Translations under genes and position numbers: made by a program
Part shown: in pieces, positions 35,635 through 44,902 of the stretch
Numbering within the stretch: position 1 is the first letter of the stretch
Layout of the letters: each line of letters opens with the position of its first letter
Assembly: GCA_035303945.1 (NCBI GenBank)
Contig: DATGQZ010000017.1
Span: 1-64,000, forward strand
Source of the DNA: DATGMS01 sp035303945
GTDB taxonomy: Bacteria > Bacteroidota > Bacteroidia > Cytophagales > Cyclobacteriaceae
Direction of reading: 5' to 3'
Length of the DNA stretch: 64,000 nucleotides
Notes under the pieces: generated by a model
What the model saw: only the letters and a program-made list of their open reading frames with translations
Database searches by the model: none
What the model was told of the DNA's origin: nothing

Positions 35635-38600
35635 ATGAAGCCAAAATCACCCCACCTAAAATTTGGTTTGCTATTGCTCCTGCTTAGCTATAGCAGCCTC
35701 AGCCTTTCAGAAGGAAGTTCCTGGACACAACCTCAACGGGAATACACCTTCTTCAACCCCCAGAAGAGCATTTCCTTGCGGAGTGCATTGAAAGAGGTCG
35801 AGCAAAACTATAAAGTCTCCATAGCCTACAAAAGCGAACTTCTCCAAAATCGTTTTGCTAAGGAGAAGCCTGATTTTTCGGCACCCATTGAGGAAGCGTT
35901 GACCGGGCTGCTCAGGGAACATCCGCTACAGTTTAAAAAGATCAGGGATAACTTCTATCTAATAGAAAGGCATAATGCTCCCCTACCTCCCTCCACACGA
36001 GACAGGACCCAAGAAACCATAGCCACTTCCTCTGAACAAGACGATATCACGGTAAGAGGAACTGTGACTTCTAAAAGCGACCGTCAGACCATCCCTGGGG
36101 TAAACATTTTGATCAAGGGTACTTCGACCGGAACGGTAACTGACTTCGACGGCGCGTACAGCCTGTCTGTTCCGGAAGATGGCGTGTTGGTATTCTCTTC
36201 CATCGGCTATGCCACGCAGGAGATTCAGGTCAACGGAAGGGAAATCATTGATGTTGCTTTAGAAGATGACCTGCAAAATCTAGAGGAAGTGATTGTGGTA
36301 GGCTACGGAACGCAATTGAAGGAAGAGCTTTCCGGAGCGGTTTCCTCTATTTCAAGTGCAAAAATGAACAACTCCACCGAAGCAGCTGCGCTGGGAAGGA
36401 TACAAGGTCAGGTGTCAGGTGTCACCATCACCAATTCAAGCACACCAGGTGGGTCAGCTAGTATGCGGATTAGAGGCCTCGGCACCATCAATGATTCCAA
36501 CCCTTTGTATGTGATTGATGGAGTTCCGGTAGGCCCTTCTAACGACATCAATCCCAATGACATCGAATCCATATCCATTTTAAAGGACGCTTCTTCTGCC
36601 GGCATTTACGGCACAAGAGGAGCTAACGGTGTAGTCTTGATTACCACCAAAAAAGGCCGTAAAAACCAAGCCCCGAACATCAACCTGAATATTCGAACCG
36701 GTGTAAAACAGCCCGGCAAAAGCTACGACCTGTTAAACACGCAACAATACGGAGAAATGCTATGGCTCACAGCTAAAAATCAGGGCAATAAGCCTGGGGT
36801 CAATTGGAGCCATCCCCATTACGGAAGCGGTACAGAACCTAGGATTCCTGACTATATCTTTCCCGTAGGTGCGATGGAGGGAGATGGCGGAACAGATCCC
36901 GCAAATTATAGCTATGATCCTTTTGGAAGAGAAGTCTACAGTGCCATTGTCAAAGCTAACAAAGTAGGGACTGACTGGTTTGATGAGATCACGAGAAACG
37001 GTTTTGCACAAGAATACAACCTGTCGGTTGATGGTGGCGGGCAACAGGTAATTTATTCAGCATCTGCTGCTTATCTTGACGAAAACGGCATTTTGGATCA
37101 CACCGGATTCAAAAGGTTTTCCTTCAGAAATAATACCGAAGCAACAGTCTTTTCCGATAGGATTAAAATAGGTCAATCGCTGATGGTGTCACTTACTAAG
37201 CCAAGGGGAAATCTAAGTGATAATGGCGAAGGTTCTCCCATTGCCAATACCTATAAGCTCCAGCCCATCATTCCCGTCTACGATATCATGGGTAATTATG
37301 CTGGTTCACGACCGATCAACTTAGGAGAATCGCAGAATCCCAGAGCACAGTTGGACCGGGCGAGGTTGAACGAAACCCGAAACTTTCGCATTTTGGGAAG
37401 CATCTTTGCCGAAGCTAAGCTGATGGAAAACCTGACTGTGAGATCATTGTTCGGATACAACCACAGTGAGCACAATAGCTTGTCCCGCACCATGCCTACT
37501 CCAGAGCATTACCAAATTGTTATTCCTTCCGTCAATGCCTCCATCAACGATACCTTTCAGTGGAATTGGAGCAACACCCTGGATTACAACAGAACCTTCC
37601 ATGAGAAACATAGGCTCAGTGTAATTCTAGGCACTGAGGCTGTCGAAAGCAAATACACCTGGCTCACTGCATCCCGTAATGAATTCTTCTCCTTAGACCC
37701 GGAGTACATGCAGCTGTCAGCCGGTGAAGGCGAACAACGAAGCGCTGGCTCCGGAAGTGAATGGTCCCTTTTCTCGCTTTTTGGAAGGATCAACTATAAT
37801 TTGAGCAGGAAATATATTGCAGAGGCTACTATCCGTAGAGACGGCTCCTCGAGATTTGGTCAGTCAAACCGCTTTGCTTACTTCCCCGCTGGATCCGTGG
37901 CGTGGGTAGCTTCGGAGGAAGGCTTTATGAGCGGAACCAGAGACTGGCTCGACTTTTTCAAGATCCGCTTAGGCGCAGGTATTTCAGGAAATGATCGCAT
38001 TGGCGACTATAATGTGTACTCCACCTTTGGAACCGATATATCTTATGCCGCCTACGACCTTACCGGCTCAAATACCAGCGTGATCTCAGGCTTTATGCCT
38101 GTAGAGCTGGGAAATACCAATGTGAGCTGGGAGACCACGCAGACCGTCAACCTCGGTTTGGACTTCTCGCTCTTCAACTCCTTAAATGTAGCTTTGGACA
38201 TTTGGAAGCGAAATACCAATGATATGCTATACCGGCTTAGCATTCCTGAAGTCAGCGGTATTGCTACTGCACCCTATGTGAACATTGGCAAAATGCAAAA
38301 CAAGGGTTTTGATCTCCAACTGGACTGGGGAAATGCTACGTTAGGGGGGCAACTCACCTATAATGTGACGTTAACGCTCTCCCATTATACCAATCGCGTC
38401 TTGAATCTCTCTGATGAAGTCAGCGAGGAAGTAATCATGGGAGACTTCAGAAACCTAAACTACCTGAGGTCAACGGGCGGCAGATCCTTTCCCGAATTCT
38501 ATGGTTATGTGGTGGACGGGTTTTTCCACACGCAGGAAGAAGTGGATAGTCACCCAAAAGCATTCGGTCCAAGCGGAAACTATAACCAGTTAGGTCGTTT

Positions 38601-39171
38601 TAAATACCGAGATGTAAACGGTGACCAGGTTATCAACAATGCGGACATGACTTATATCGGCAATCCCCATCCAGACTTTACTGGAGGCCTAAACCTGGAT
38701 CTAGGCTATCGCAACTTGGATTTAAGGATCTTCTTTTATGGAAGCTATGGCAATGACATGATCAACTTGTCCAGGCGATTTATCGATTTTGGGATGTTTG
38801 ACAGCAATTACCGAACAGACGTTCTCTACAAATCCTGGGGAAGCCCTTATTTACAAGACAATCGGGATGCTAAATTACCTATTCACGACCTAAACGATGG
38901 ATCCGTCCAACCTTCTACAGCCTTTGTCGAAGATGGCTCCTTCTTACGGCTTAAAAATATTCGGTTAGGATACACATTCCCAGAGCATCTTAAATCCCGC
39001 CTGAAAACTAAAAGTCTGAGGGTATATGGACAGGTTACCAACCTTTTCACACTCACCAACTACAGTGGTCTTGATCCGGAACTGAATTCAGCTGTAAACA
39101 GAATGGGACTGGACTTAGGATCTTGGCCCACCCCAGGTGAAATCACCTTGGGACTTTCCATTGGACTTTAA
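35635..39171 (+). CDS. SusC-family transporter with N-terminal STN signalling domain
   Basis: A 1178-residue TonB-linked outer membrane transducer. After the signal peptide (about 1-25) there is a secretin/TonB N-terminal STN domain (about 45-110, ISLRSALKEVEQNYKVSIAYK), a linker, a carboxypeptidase-regulatory-like domain (138-208), EEVIVVGYG (217-225), a plug, and the barrel. STN is what distinguishes this protein from the other three SusC proteins in the window and marks it as the one that can signal to FecR. The gene lies 51 bases after fecR and 16 bases before susD. The barrel ends in ITLGLSIGL. The imported ligand is unknown. Confidence 0.95.
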   Translation: MKPKSPHLKFGLLLLLLSYSSLSLSEGSSWTQPQREYTFFNPQKSISLRSALKEVEQNYKVSIAYKSELLQNRFAKEKPDFSAPIEEALTGLLREHPLQFKKIRDNFYLIERHNAPLPPSTRDRTQETIATSSEQDDITVRGTVTSKSDRQTIPGVNILIKGTSTGTVTDFDGAYSLSVPEDGVLVFSSIGYATQEIQVNGREIIDVALEDDLQNLEEVIVVGYGTQLKEELSGAVSSISSAKMNNSTEAAALGRIQGQVSGVTITNSSTPGGSASMRIRGLGTINDSNPLYVIDGVPVGPSNDINPNDIESISILKDASSAGIYGTRGANGVVLITTKKGRKNQAPNINLNIRTGVKQPGKSYDLLNTQQYGEMLWLTAKNQGNKPGVNWSHPHYGSGTEPRIPDYIFPVGAMEGDGGTDPANYSYDPFGREVYSAIVKANKVGTDWFDEITRNGFAQEYNLSVDGGGQQVIYSASAAYLDENGILDHTGFKRFSFRNNTEATVFSDRIKIGQSLMVSLTKPRGNLSDNGEGSPIANTYKLQPIIPVYDIMGNYAGSRPINLGESQNPRAQLDRARLNETRNFRILGSIFAEAKLMENLTVRSLFGYNHSEHNSLSRTMPTPEHYQIVIPSVNASINDTFQWNWSNTLDYNRTFHEKHRLSVILGTEAVESKYTWLTASRNEFFSLDPEYMQLSAGEGEQRSAGSGSEWSLFSLFGRINYNLSRKYIAEATIRRDGSSRFGQSNRFAYFPAGSVAWVASEEGFMSGTRDWLDFFKIRLGAGISGNDRIGDYNVYSTFGTDISYAAYDLTGSNTSVISGFMPVELGNTNVSWETTQTVNLGLDFSLFNSLNVALDIWKRNTNDMLYRLSIPEVSGIATAPYVNIGKMQNKGFDLQLDWGNATLGGQLTYNVTLTLSHYTNRVLNLSDEVSEEVIMGDFRNLNYLRSTGGRSFPEFYGYVVDGFFHTQEEVDSHPKAFGPSGNYNQLGRFKYRDVNGDQVINNADMTYIGNPHPDFTGGLNLDLGYRNLDLRIFFYGSYGNDMINLSRRFIDFGMFDSNYRTDVLYKSWGSPYLQDNRDAKLPIHDLNDGSVQPSTAFVEDGSFLRLKNIRLGYTFPEHLKSRLKTKSLRVYGQVTNLFTLTNYSGLDPELNSAVNRMGLDLGSWPTPGEITLGLSIGL

Positions 39172-39187
39172 TCAAAAGCAACAAATC

Positions 39188-41002
39188 ATGAAAAATATAT
39201 CTGTCATATTGGCTATACTAATTATCCTGGGAAGCAGCTGGTCCTGTTCAGAGGAATTTCTGGACCACAAGCCCCTTGGAACAACCTCCGAAAATGTTTT
39301 TTACAACGAAAACGGCATTAATGCGCTCTTGACGGGAGTATATGGGGTTGTAAGTGGTGTCGCGCCTGGCACCAACTATGGCGCTTCTATCCAAAACTGG
39401 GTGTATGGATCCGTGATGTCAGATGATGCCTACAAGGGATCAGAATTTACAGATGCCGTACCTTTTAACTCACTGGAGAGGTGGGAAACCTTAACAGACA
39501 ACATCTATGTAGCTGAGAAGTGGCGTGCCACTATAGGTGCTGGAGTGACGAGAAGCAATATGGTACTGAAGATCTTGAATGATACCGAGGGGATTGATGG
39601 AAGCACCAGATCGCGCCTAGAGGGTGAAGCCCGGTTTTTGAGGGCCTTATTCAATTTTGAGGCTTGGTTGGTTTTCGAGAATATCCCCATTATTACAGAA
39701 GACACCGAAGACCCTGCATCCGTGTCTAATATAAATCCGGAAGGGGCAGTGCTGCAGCATATTGTCAATGACTTAGAATTTGCCTGGAATAATTTACCAG
39801 AGACACAATCAGAGGTGGGTCGCCCTACACGCTACGCAGCTATGGCATTGGCTGCAAGAGCCTACATGCAGGAGCTTGAATATACTAAAGCCAAACCGCT
39901 CCTGGATGAGATTATAAACAGTGGCAAGTATACAATGATGCCAAGATTTATGGATAACTATAGAATCGCCACCAATAATAATGCTGAATCGATCTTCGAA
40001 ATCCAAGCTAGCGTCAATGACGGTTCCAACGGCTCCATGAACGGCCAAATGGGCATTGGATTAAACTTTCCATACCCCGGCGAGATTAGCATGTGCTGCG
40101 GTTTTCATCAACCTTCTCAAAATTTGGTCAATGCTTTTAAGGTCGATGCCGCCGGGCTTCCTCTATTTGACACCTTCAATGAGGTTGACTTAAAGAACGA
40201 TCAGGGCTTAGAGTCAACAGATGTATTTGTTCCCTTTGATGATGAAGTGGATCCCCGTTTGGATTGGACCGTTAGCAGGAGAGGAATCCCCTATCGAGAT
40301 TGGGGAATAAATCCAGGTAGAAGATGGATCAGAGACCAACCTTTTGGGGGCCCTTATTTACCTGCTTCAAAACCCATATTTAACAGAAAAGAGAAAGGAA
40401 CACTATCAACCACCACGGGATGGATGGCAGGTGTAAATGCCAACAACTACCGCTACCTGCGCCTCACCCATATTTTACTCTGGAGAGCTGAAATTGCTGC
40501 ATTTGAGGGCGATCTTGAACTAACCAGACAGTATGTCAACATGATCAGAGAACGCGCCGGTAATGAGGTAGTAATGGGCAAAGTCCTCATCAACAGGTTC
40601 CCCTCCACCACCTATCCATGGGGTGAGGGCACATCAGATTCCGACTATATGACTGGGGGCAGCGTGGATTGGTCACAGCCGGCAGCTAACTATAAGATTG
40701 GGCTATATCCTCCATTCACCAATGCTGCTGCAGCAATGCGGGCTGTGCAGTGGGAACTTCGGTTAGAATTTGCAACAGAAGGTCTTCGTTTCTTTGACCT
40801 CCGTCGATGGGATAGTCACAGCAACCCCGACTTTAGGGTAGACATGGCCAAAACATTAAATGACTTTGCAGTTAAGGATCTTCGAATCAGAAATACCATG
40901 CAGGGTGCTCAATTTAATCCGGAACGAGACAAATATTTACCCATTCCTCAAAACCAAATTAATCTTCAACCCGATGTATTGGTACAAAATCCGGGATATT
41001 AG
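39188..41002 (+). CDS. SusD/RagB-family outer membrane lipoprotein
   Basis: A 604-residue surface lipoprotein partner of the STN-SusC encoded just upstream. The ATG at 39188 (MKNISVILAI) is chosen because it begins a proper signal peptide with lipobox SWSC (Cys20) followed by SEEFLDHKP; a TTG start upstream would overlap susC. SusD features include AALAARAYMQELEY-like TPR helices, LRFFDLRRWD near the C-terminus and the final LVQNPGY. Length is above average because of extended loops in the middle, which often form the ligand site. Likely one transcript with the DUF1549 gene 84 bases downstream. Confidence 0.93.
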   Translation: MKNISVILAILIILGSSWSCSEEFLDHKPLGTTSENVFYNENGINALLTGVYGVVSGVAPGTNYGASIQNWVYGSVMSDDAYKGSEFTDAVPFNSLERWETLTDNIYVAEKWRATIGAGVTRSNMVLKILNDTEGIDGSTRSRLEGEARFLRALFNFEAWLVFENIPIITEDTEDPASVSNINPEGAVLQHIVNDLEFAWNNLPETQSEVGRPTRYAAMALAARAYMQELEYTKAKPLLDEIINSGKYTMMPRFMDNYRIATNNNAESIFEIQASVNDGSNGSMNGQMGIGLNFPYPGEISMCCGFHQPSQNLVNAFKVDAAGLPLFDTFNEVDLKNDQGLESTDVFVPFDDEVDPRLDWTVSRRGIPYRDWGINPGRRWIRDQPFGGPYLPASKPIFNRKEKGTLSTTTGWMAGVNANNYRYLRLTHILLWRAEIAAFEGDLELTRQYVNMIRERAGNEVVMGKVLINRFPSTTYPWGEGTSDSDYMTGGSVDWSQPAANYKIGLYPPFTNAAAAMRAVQWELRLEFATEGLRFFDLRRWDSHSNPDFRVDMAKTLNDFAVKDLRIRNTMQGAQFNPERDKYLPIPQNQINLQPDVLVQNPGY

Positions 41003-41086
41003 CGTATATTTAAAGCTATGGAAATATCATCCATAAGCCATACATCGTAGTGAAGCTCGAATAAACCAGCTATAAATTAACTTGTC

Positions 41087-43399
41087 ATGTCCAACAACGG
41101 AGCAATTATTTCTTTCCTCCTCTTTACCGTTCTCTTTACCGCATGCAGCAAGGAGGGAGAGAAGTCAGGCTCGCTCAAATCAGCCGACCAAGTCAGCTAT
41201 AACTTCCATGTCCGACCCATTCTATCGGACAACTGTTTTGCATGCCATGGTCCTGATGCCAATAAGAGAGAGGCGGGATTACGATTAGATGAGCCAGAGG
41301 CTGCCTATGCTGCCCTAAAGGATAACCCGGAATTCCATGCTATTGTGCCGGGAGATCCCAACAAGTCTGAAGCGCTCAGGCGGATATTGTCTGACAATCC
41401 GGATGAGATGATGCCTCCCCCTTCTTCCAATCTGAGTTTGACAGAAGAGGAAATCAGCATCCTCAAAAGGTGGATTTCACAGGGAGCCAAATATGAACCT
41501 CACTGGGCATTTGTCACCCCCGTGAAAAGCGCCCTTCCCAATGTCAAAGACAAGGACTGGCCGTCAAACGAGATTGACTACTTCGTATGGGATAAGATGA
41601 GAAGCCACGGGCTTAAACCCAATCCAGAAGCTTCCAAAGTACATCTCTTGAAACGCTTGAGTTTGGATTTAACAGGCTTACCACCCGATCCGAGATTGAT
41701 GGAGCAATATGTAGCTGATGAAGCTCCCGATGCGTACGAACGAATGGTAGATCACTTTCTTGAAGATCCTGCCTACGGCGAAAAGCTGGCGATCTTGTGG
41801 ATGGATATTTCCCGATATTCTGACTCTTACGGCTATCAGGATGACAATGTAAGAACCCAGTGGCCTTATAGGGATTGGGTAATTCATGCGTTCAACAAAA
41901 ATCTGCCTTACGATCAATTTATTACTTGGCAACTAGCTGGAGATCTGCTGCCCAATGCCAATAAAGAACAGATTTTGGCAACCGCTTTTAATCGCAACCA
42001 TAAATATACCGAAGAAGGAGGGGTGATAGATGAAGAATATCGGGTAGAATATGTTGTTGACAAAACCAATACATTTAGCAAGGCCATCATTGGTATGACG
42101 GTGGAATGCGCACAGTGCCATGATCATAAATACGATCCTATCTCGCAAGAGAATTATTTCCAGCTGTACGCTTTCTTTAACAACACACCTGAAAAAGGCT
42201 ATGAAGGAGATGTAAGTCAGTCCAAACCAGCCAAAACGCCTATCCTTTTTATTGAAAGGGAAGATACGGAGGAACTGCTCAGCTTCTTGAACAAAAAAGA
42301 CACTGCCCGGTTGATGGTATCGGTAATGGAAGAGTTCAAGGATACGGTAAGACAAACCTTTATACTGAACAGAGGTCTGTATGATGCTCCGACCACCGCA
42401 GTAAGCCCTGCAACGCCTGCATCCATCATGCCCTTTCCCGACACACTGCCTAAAAACAGGTTGGGGCTGGCCCAATGGACGGTCGCAAAGGAAAATCCCC
42501 TCACCGCAAGGGTTTTTGTAAACCTCATTTGGCAGGAGATCTTTGGGACCGGACTGGTGAAGACCGCCGGCGACTTCGGTATGCAAGGTGACATGCCCAC
42601 CCATCCGGAGCTATTGGATTGGCTAGCAGTAGATTTTATGGAAAATGGATGGGACATCAAGCGGCTGATCAAATTGATCGTCACTTCCTCAACCTACAAA
42701 CAATCCGCGATCGTCAACAAAGAAAAACTGGAGAAAGATCCTGACAACGTGTACTTGTCTAGTGCACCACGACTGAGGCTCAACGCTGAAAACATACGTG
42801 ACCTGGTGCTGGCCAGCAGTGGCTTGTTGATAAAAGAGATCGGTGGACCTAGTGTCAAACCCTACCAACCTGATGGCTTGTGGGAAGCAGCAACTTCCGG
42901 GCGAGGAGAGCTTGCGGTTTACAGGCAGGATAAAGGCGAAGATCTTTATCGCAGAGGTCTTTACACCTTTATCAAACTCACATCGCCTCCGCCATCTTTG
43001 GCCATCTTTGATGCGAGCAACCGAGACCTTTGTGAGGTTACGCGGGGCAGAACCAATACGCCACTCCAAGCCTTGGTGATGCTCAATGATCCACTGGTTT
43101 TGGAAGCCTCAAGGGTATTGGCAACTCGCCTCATGAAAAGCCACCAACAACCAGAGGCAGCTATTGAAGAGGCATTTAAGCGGATTGTATGCCGGTTCCC
43201 GGAAAAAAAGGAACTTACACTACTCAGTGAATACTATCAGGAAGAGCTGAAAAAGTTCAAGTCAGATCCGGAAGATGCTGAAAATGTATTATCAGCAGGA
43301 GAATACCCCATGGAAGAAGCAAAATCGCCGGAGTTGGCCGCGCTCATGCATGTAGTGGTAGCATTGTATAATTTAGAAGAGACTATAACAAAGACGTGA
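41087..43399 (+). CDS. Planctomycete-type cytochrome c lipoprotein with DUF1549 and DUF1553
   Basis: A 770-residue exported lipoprotein; the lipobox LFTAC gives Cys20, followed by SKEGEK. A PSCyt1 haem domain has CFACH at residues 50-54 and MMPPP as a likely axial-Met region. DUF1549 (PSCyt2, about 145-360) contains a second CxxCH in ECAQCHDHKYDPISQ near 341-355. DUF1553 (PSD1, about 440-740) contains LARVFVNLIWQEIFGTGLV-like sequence and DTPLQALVMLNDP-like sequence. Such proteins are abundant in Planctomycetes and Verrucomicrobia, where their function is still unclear; a role in surface redox chemistry is inferred from haem motifs. It is shorter than many planctomycete versions because no extra binding module lies between the two DUFs. 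The stop codon overlaps the DUF1501 start (TGATG). Confidence 0.9.
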   Translation: MSNNGAIISFLLFTVLFTACSKEGEKSGSLKSADQVSYNFHVRPILSDNCFACHGPDANKREAGLRLDEPEAAYAALKDNPEFHAIVPGDPNKSEALRRILSDNPDEMMPPPSSNLSLTEEEISILKRWISQGAKYEPHWAFVTPVKSALPNVKDKDWPSNEIDYFVWDKMRSHGLKPNPEASKVHLLKRLSLDLTGLPPDPRLMEQYVADEAPDAYERMVDHFLEDPAYGEKLAILWMDISRYSDSYGYQDDNVRTQWPYRDWVIHAFNKNLPYDQFITWQLAGDLLPNANKEQILATAFNRNHKYTEEGGVIDEEYRVEYVVDKTNTFSKAIIGMTVECAQCHDHKYDPISQENYFQLYAFFNNTPEKGYEGDVSQSKPAKTPILFIEREDTEELLSFLNKKDTARLMVSVMEEFKDTVRQTFILNRGLYDAPTTAVSPATPASIMPFPDTLPKNRLGLAQWTVAKENPLTARVFVNLIWQEIFGTGLVKTAGDFGMQGDMPTHPELLDWLAVDFMENGWDIKRLIKLIVTSSTYKQSAIVNKEKLEKDPDNVYLSSAPRLRLNAENIRDLVLASSGLLIKEIGGPSVKPYQPDGLWEAATSGRGELAVYRQDKGEDLYRRGLYTFIKLTSPPPSLAIFDASNRDLCEVTRGRTNTPLQALVMLNDPLVLEASRVLATRLMKSHQQPEAAIEEAFKRIVCRFPEKKELTLLSEYYQEELKKFKSDPEDAENVLSAGEYPMEEAKSPELAALMHVVVALYNLEETITKT

Positions 43400-44856
43400 T
43401 GGAAAAGGAACAATTAGAACATGGCCTAAACATGAATAGGAGGAAATTCCTATCGCGCTTGAGCCTTGGCTTGGGAAGTGCTGCGTTGGGATCACTATTA
43501 ATCCCAGACTTGCTGTCTGGAAGGCTCGCTTCTAATGAAGAAGCCATGATGGAAGCGATTCCCCATTTTGCACCCAAAGCAAAACGTGTAATCTATCTCT
43601 TTCAAAACGGCGCTCCCTCCCAGTTGGAAACGTTTGATTACAAGCCGCTCCTAAGGGAAAAAATGGGTGAAGAACTTCCTGATTCGGTACGAAAAGGTCA
43701 ACGGCTCACCGGGATGACATCAGGGCAGTCATCGTTCCCGCTAGTGGGCTCTTATTATGACTTCAAACAGTATGGAGAATCAAGGGCTTGGATCAGTGAC
43801 CTGTTTCCGCATACTGCAAAGATAGTGGACGATCTCTGCATTATAAGGTCAATGCATACGGAAGCCATAAATCATGACCCCGCATTGACTTTCTTCCAGA
43901 CAGGCGCCCAGGTAGGCAATCGTCCCAGCATGGGCGCGTGGTTGAGTTATGGCCTCGGGAGTGAGAATCAGAACTTACCCAGCTTTTGTGTACTGCTCTC
44001 TAGAGGTAAAGGCAACGGCCAAGGCGTTTACTCAAAACTTTGGACCAACGGCTTTTTGGATTCTGTTCATCAAGGCGTGCAGTTTTCGAGTAGCGACGAC
44101 CCTGTGCTCTACCTCAACGATCCTGCAGGTGTGAAGGGCACCGACCGGCGCAGAATGCTGGACAAAATCGCCCAATTGAACGAAATCAGCTATAAAGAAT
44201 TTGGTGATCCGGAGATTTATGCGAAGATACAACAGTATGAAATGGCTTACCGAATGCAGACGGCAGTTCCTGAGGTGACGGATGTGTCTAAAGAACCGGC
44301 CGATATAGTTAAAATGTATGGACCTGAGTGCTTGGTGCCAGGCACCTATGCCGCAAATTGCTTATTGGCCAGAAAGCTATCTGAAAGCGGCGTTCGCTTT
44401 GTGCAGCTGTACCACCAAGGCTGGGATCAACATGGCAACCTCCCCAACGAAATGGCGGGACAGGCGAAGGATGTGGACCAAGCTTCCGCTGCCCTGGTGA
44501 CGGACCTCAAACAACGAGGCCTTCTGGATGAAACTTTGGTGATTTGGGGTGGTGAATTCGGCAGAACCAACTATTGTCAAGGGCGTATGGCGTTTGACAA
44601 TTATGGGCGAGATCATCATCCAAAATGTTTCTCCATCTGGATGGCTGGAGGCGGCGTTAAGCCGGGAATTGTTTATGGCGAAACGGATGAGTTTGGCTAC
44701 AACATCATCAAAGATCCCGTCCATGTCCATGATTTCCAAGCCACCGTACTTCATCAGCTAGGGATAGATCATGAGAAGATGGTCTACAAGCATTTGGGCA
44801 GACGGTTTAGACTCACCGATGTTTCCGGTAAAGTGGTAAAGGATCTTATCACTTAA
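43399..44856 (+). CDS. DUF1501 protein with Tat signal (sulfatase-fold)
   Basis: A 485-residue exported protein. The N-terminus NRRKFLSRLSLGLGSAALG (Arg14-Arg15) is a twin-arginine signal, so it is folded, perhaps with a metal, before export. The body belongs to DUF1501, which is related to alkaline phosphatase/sulfatase folds. Conserved pieces include YLFQNGAPSQLETFDYKP, INHDPALTFFQTG, LYHQGWDQHGN, WGGEFGRT and GRDHHPKCFSIWMAGGGVKPG; the His/Asp residues could bind metal. The canonical Cys-x-Pro-x-Arg of active sulfatases is absent. It is translationally coupled to the DUF1549/DUF1553 gene, a pairing seen widely in Planctomycetes, which suggests joint function. The biochemical role is not known. 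Confidence 0.9.
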   Translation: MEKEQLEHGLNMNRRKFLSRLSLGLGSAALGSLLIPDLLSGRLASNEEAMMEAIPHFAPKAKRVIYLFQNGAPSQLETFDYKPLLREKMGEELPDSVRKGQRLTGMTSGQSSFPLVGSYYDFKQYGESRAWISDLFPHTAKIVDDLCIIRSMHTEAINHDPALTFFQTGAQVGNRPSMGAWLSYGLGSENQNLPSFCVLLSRGKGNGQGVYSKLWTNGFLDSVHQGVQFSSSDDPVLYLNDPAGVKGTDRRRMLDKIAQLNEISYKEFGDPEIYAKIQQYEMAYRMQTAVPEVTDVSKEPADIVKMYGPECLVPGTYAANCLLARKLSESGVRFVQLYHQGWDQHGNLPNEMAGQAKDVDQASAALVTDLKQRGLLDETLVIWGGEFGRTNYCQGRMAFDNYGRDHHPKCFSIWMAGGGVKPGIVYGETDEFGYNIIKDPVHVHDFQATVLHQLGIDHEKMVYKHLGRRFRLTDVSGKVVKDLIT

Positions 44857-44902
44857 ACCCTCACCCCAGCTTTACATCCGCGACAATTAAATTGACGATT
44901 AC

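Noticed and set aside
43399..44856. DUF1501 protein as an active sulfatase
   Set aside because: It lacks the Cys-x-Pro-x-Arg maturation motif, so only the fold relation is stated.
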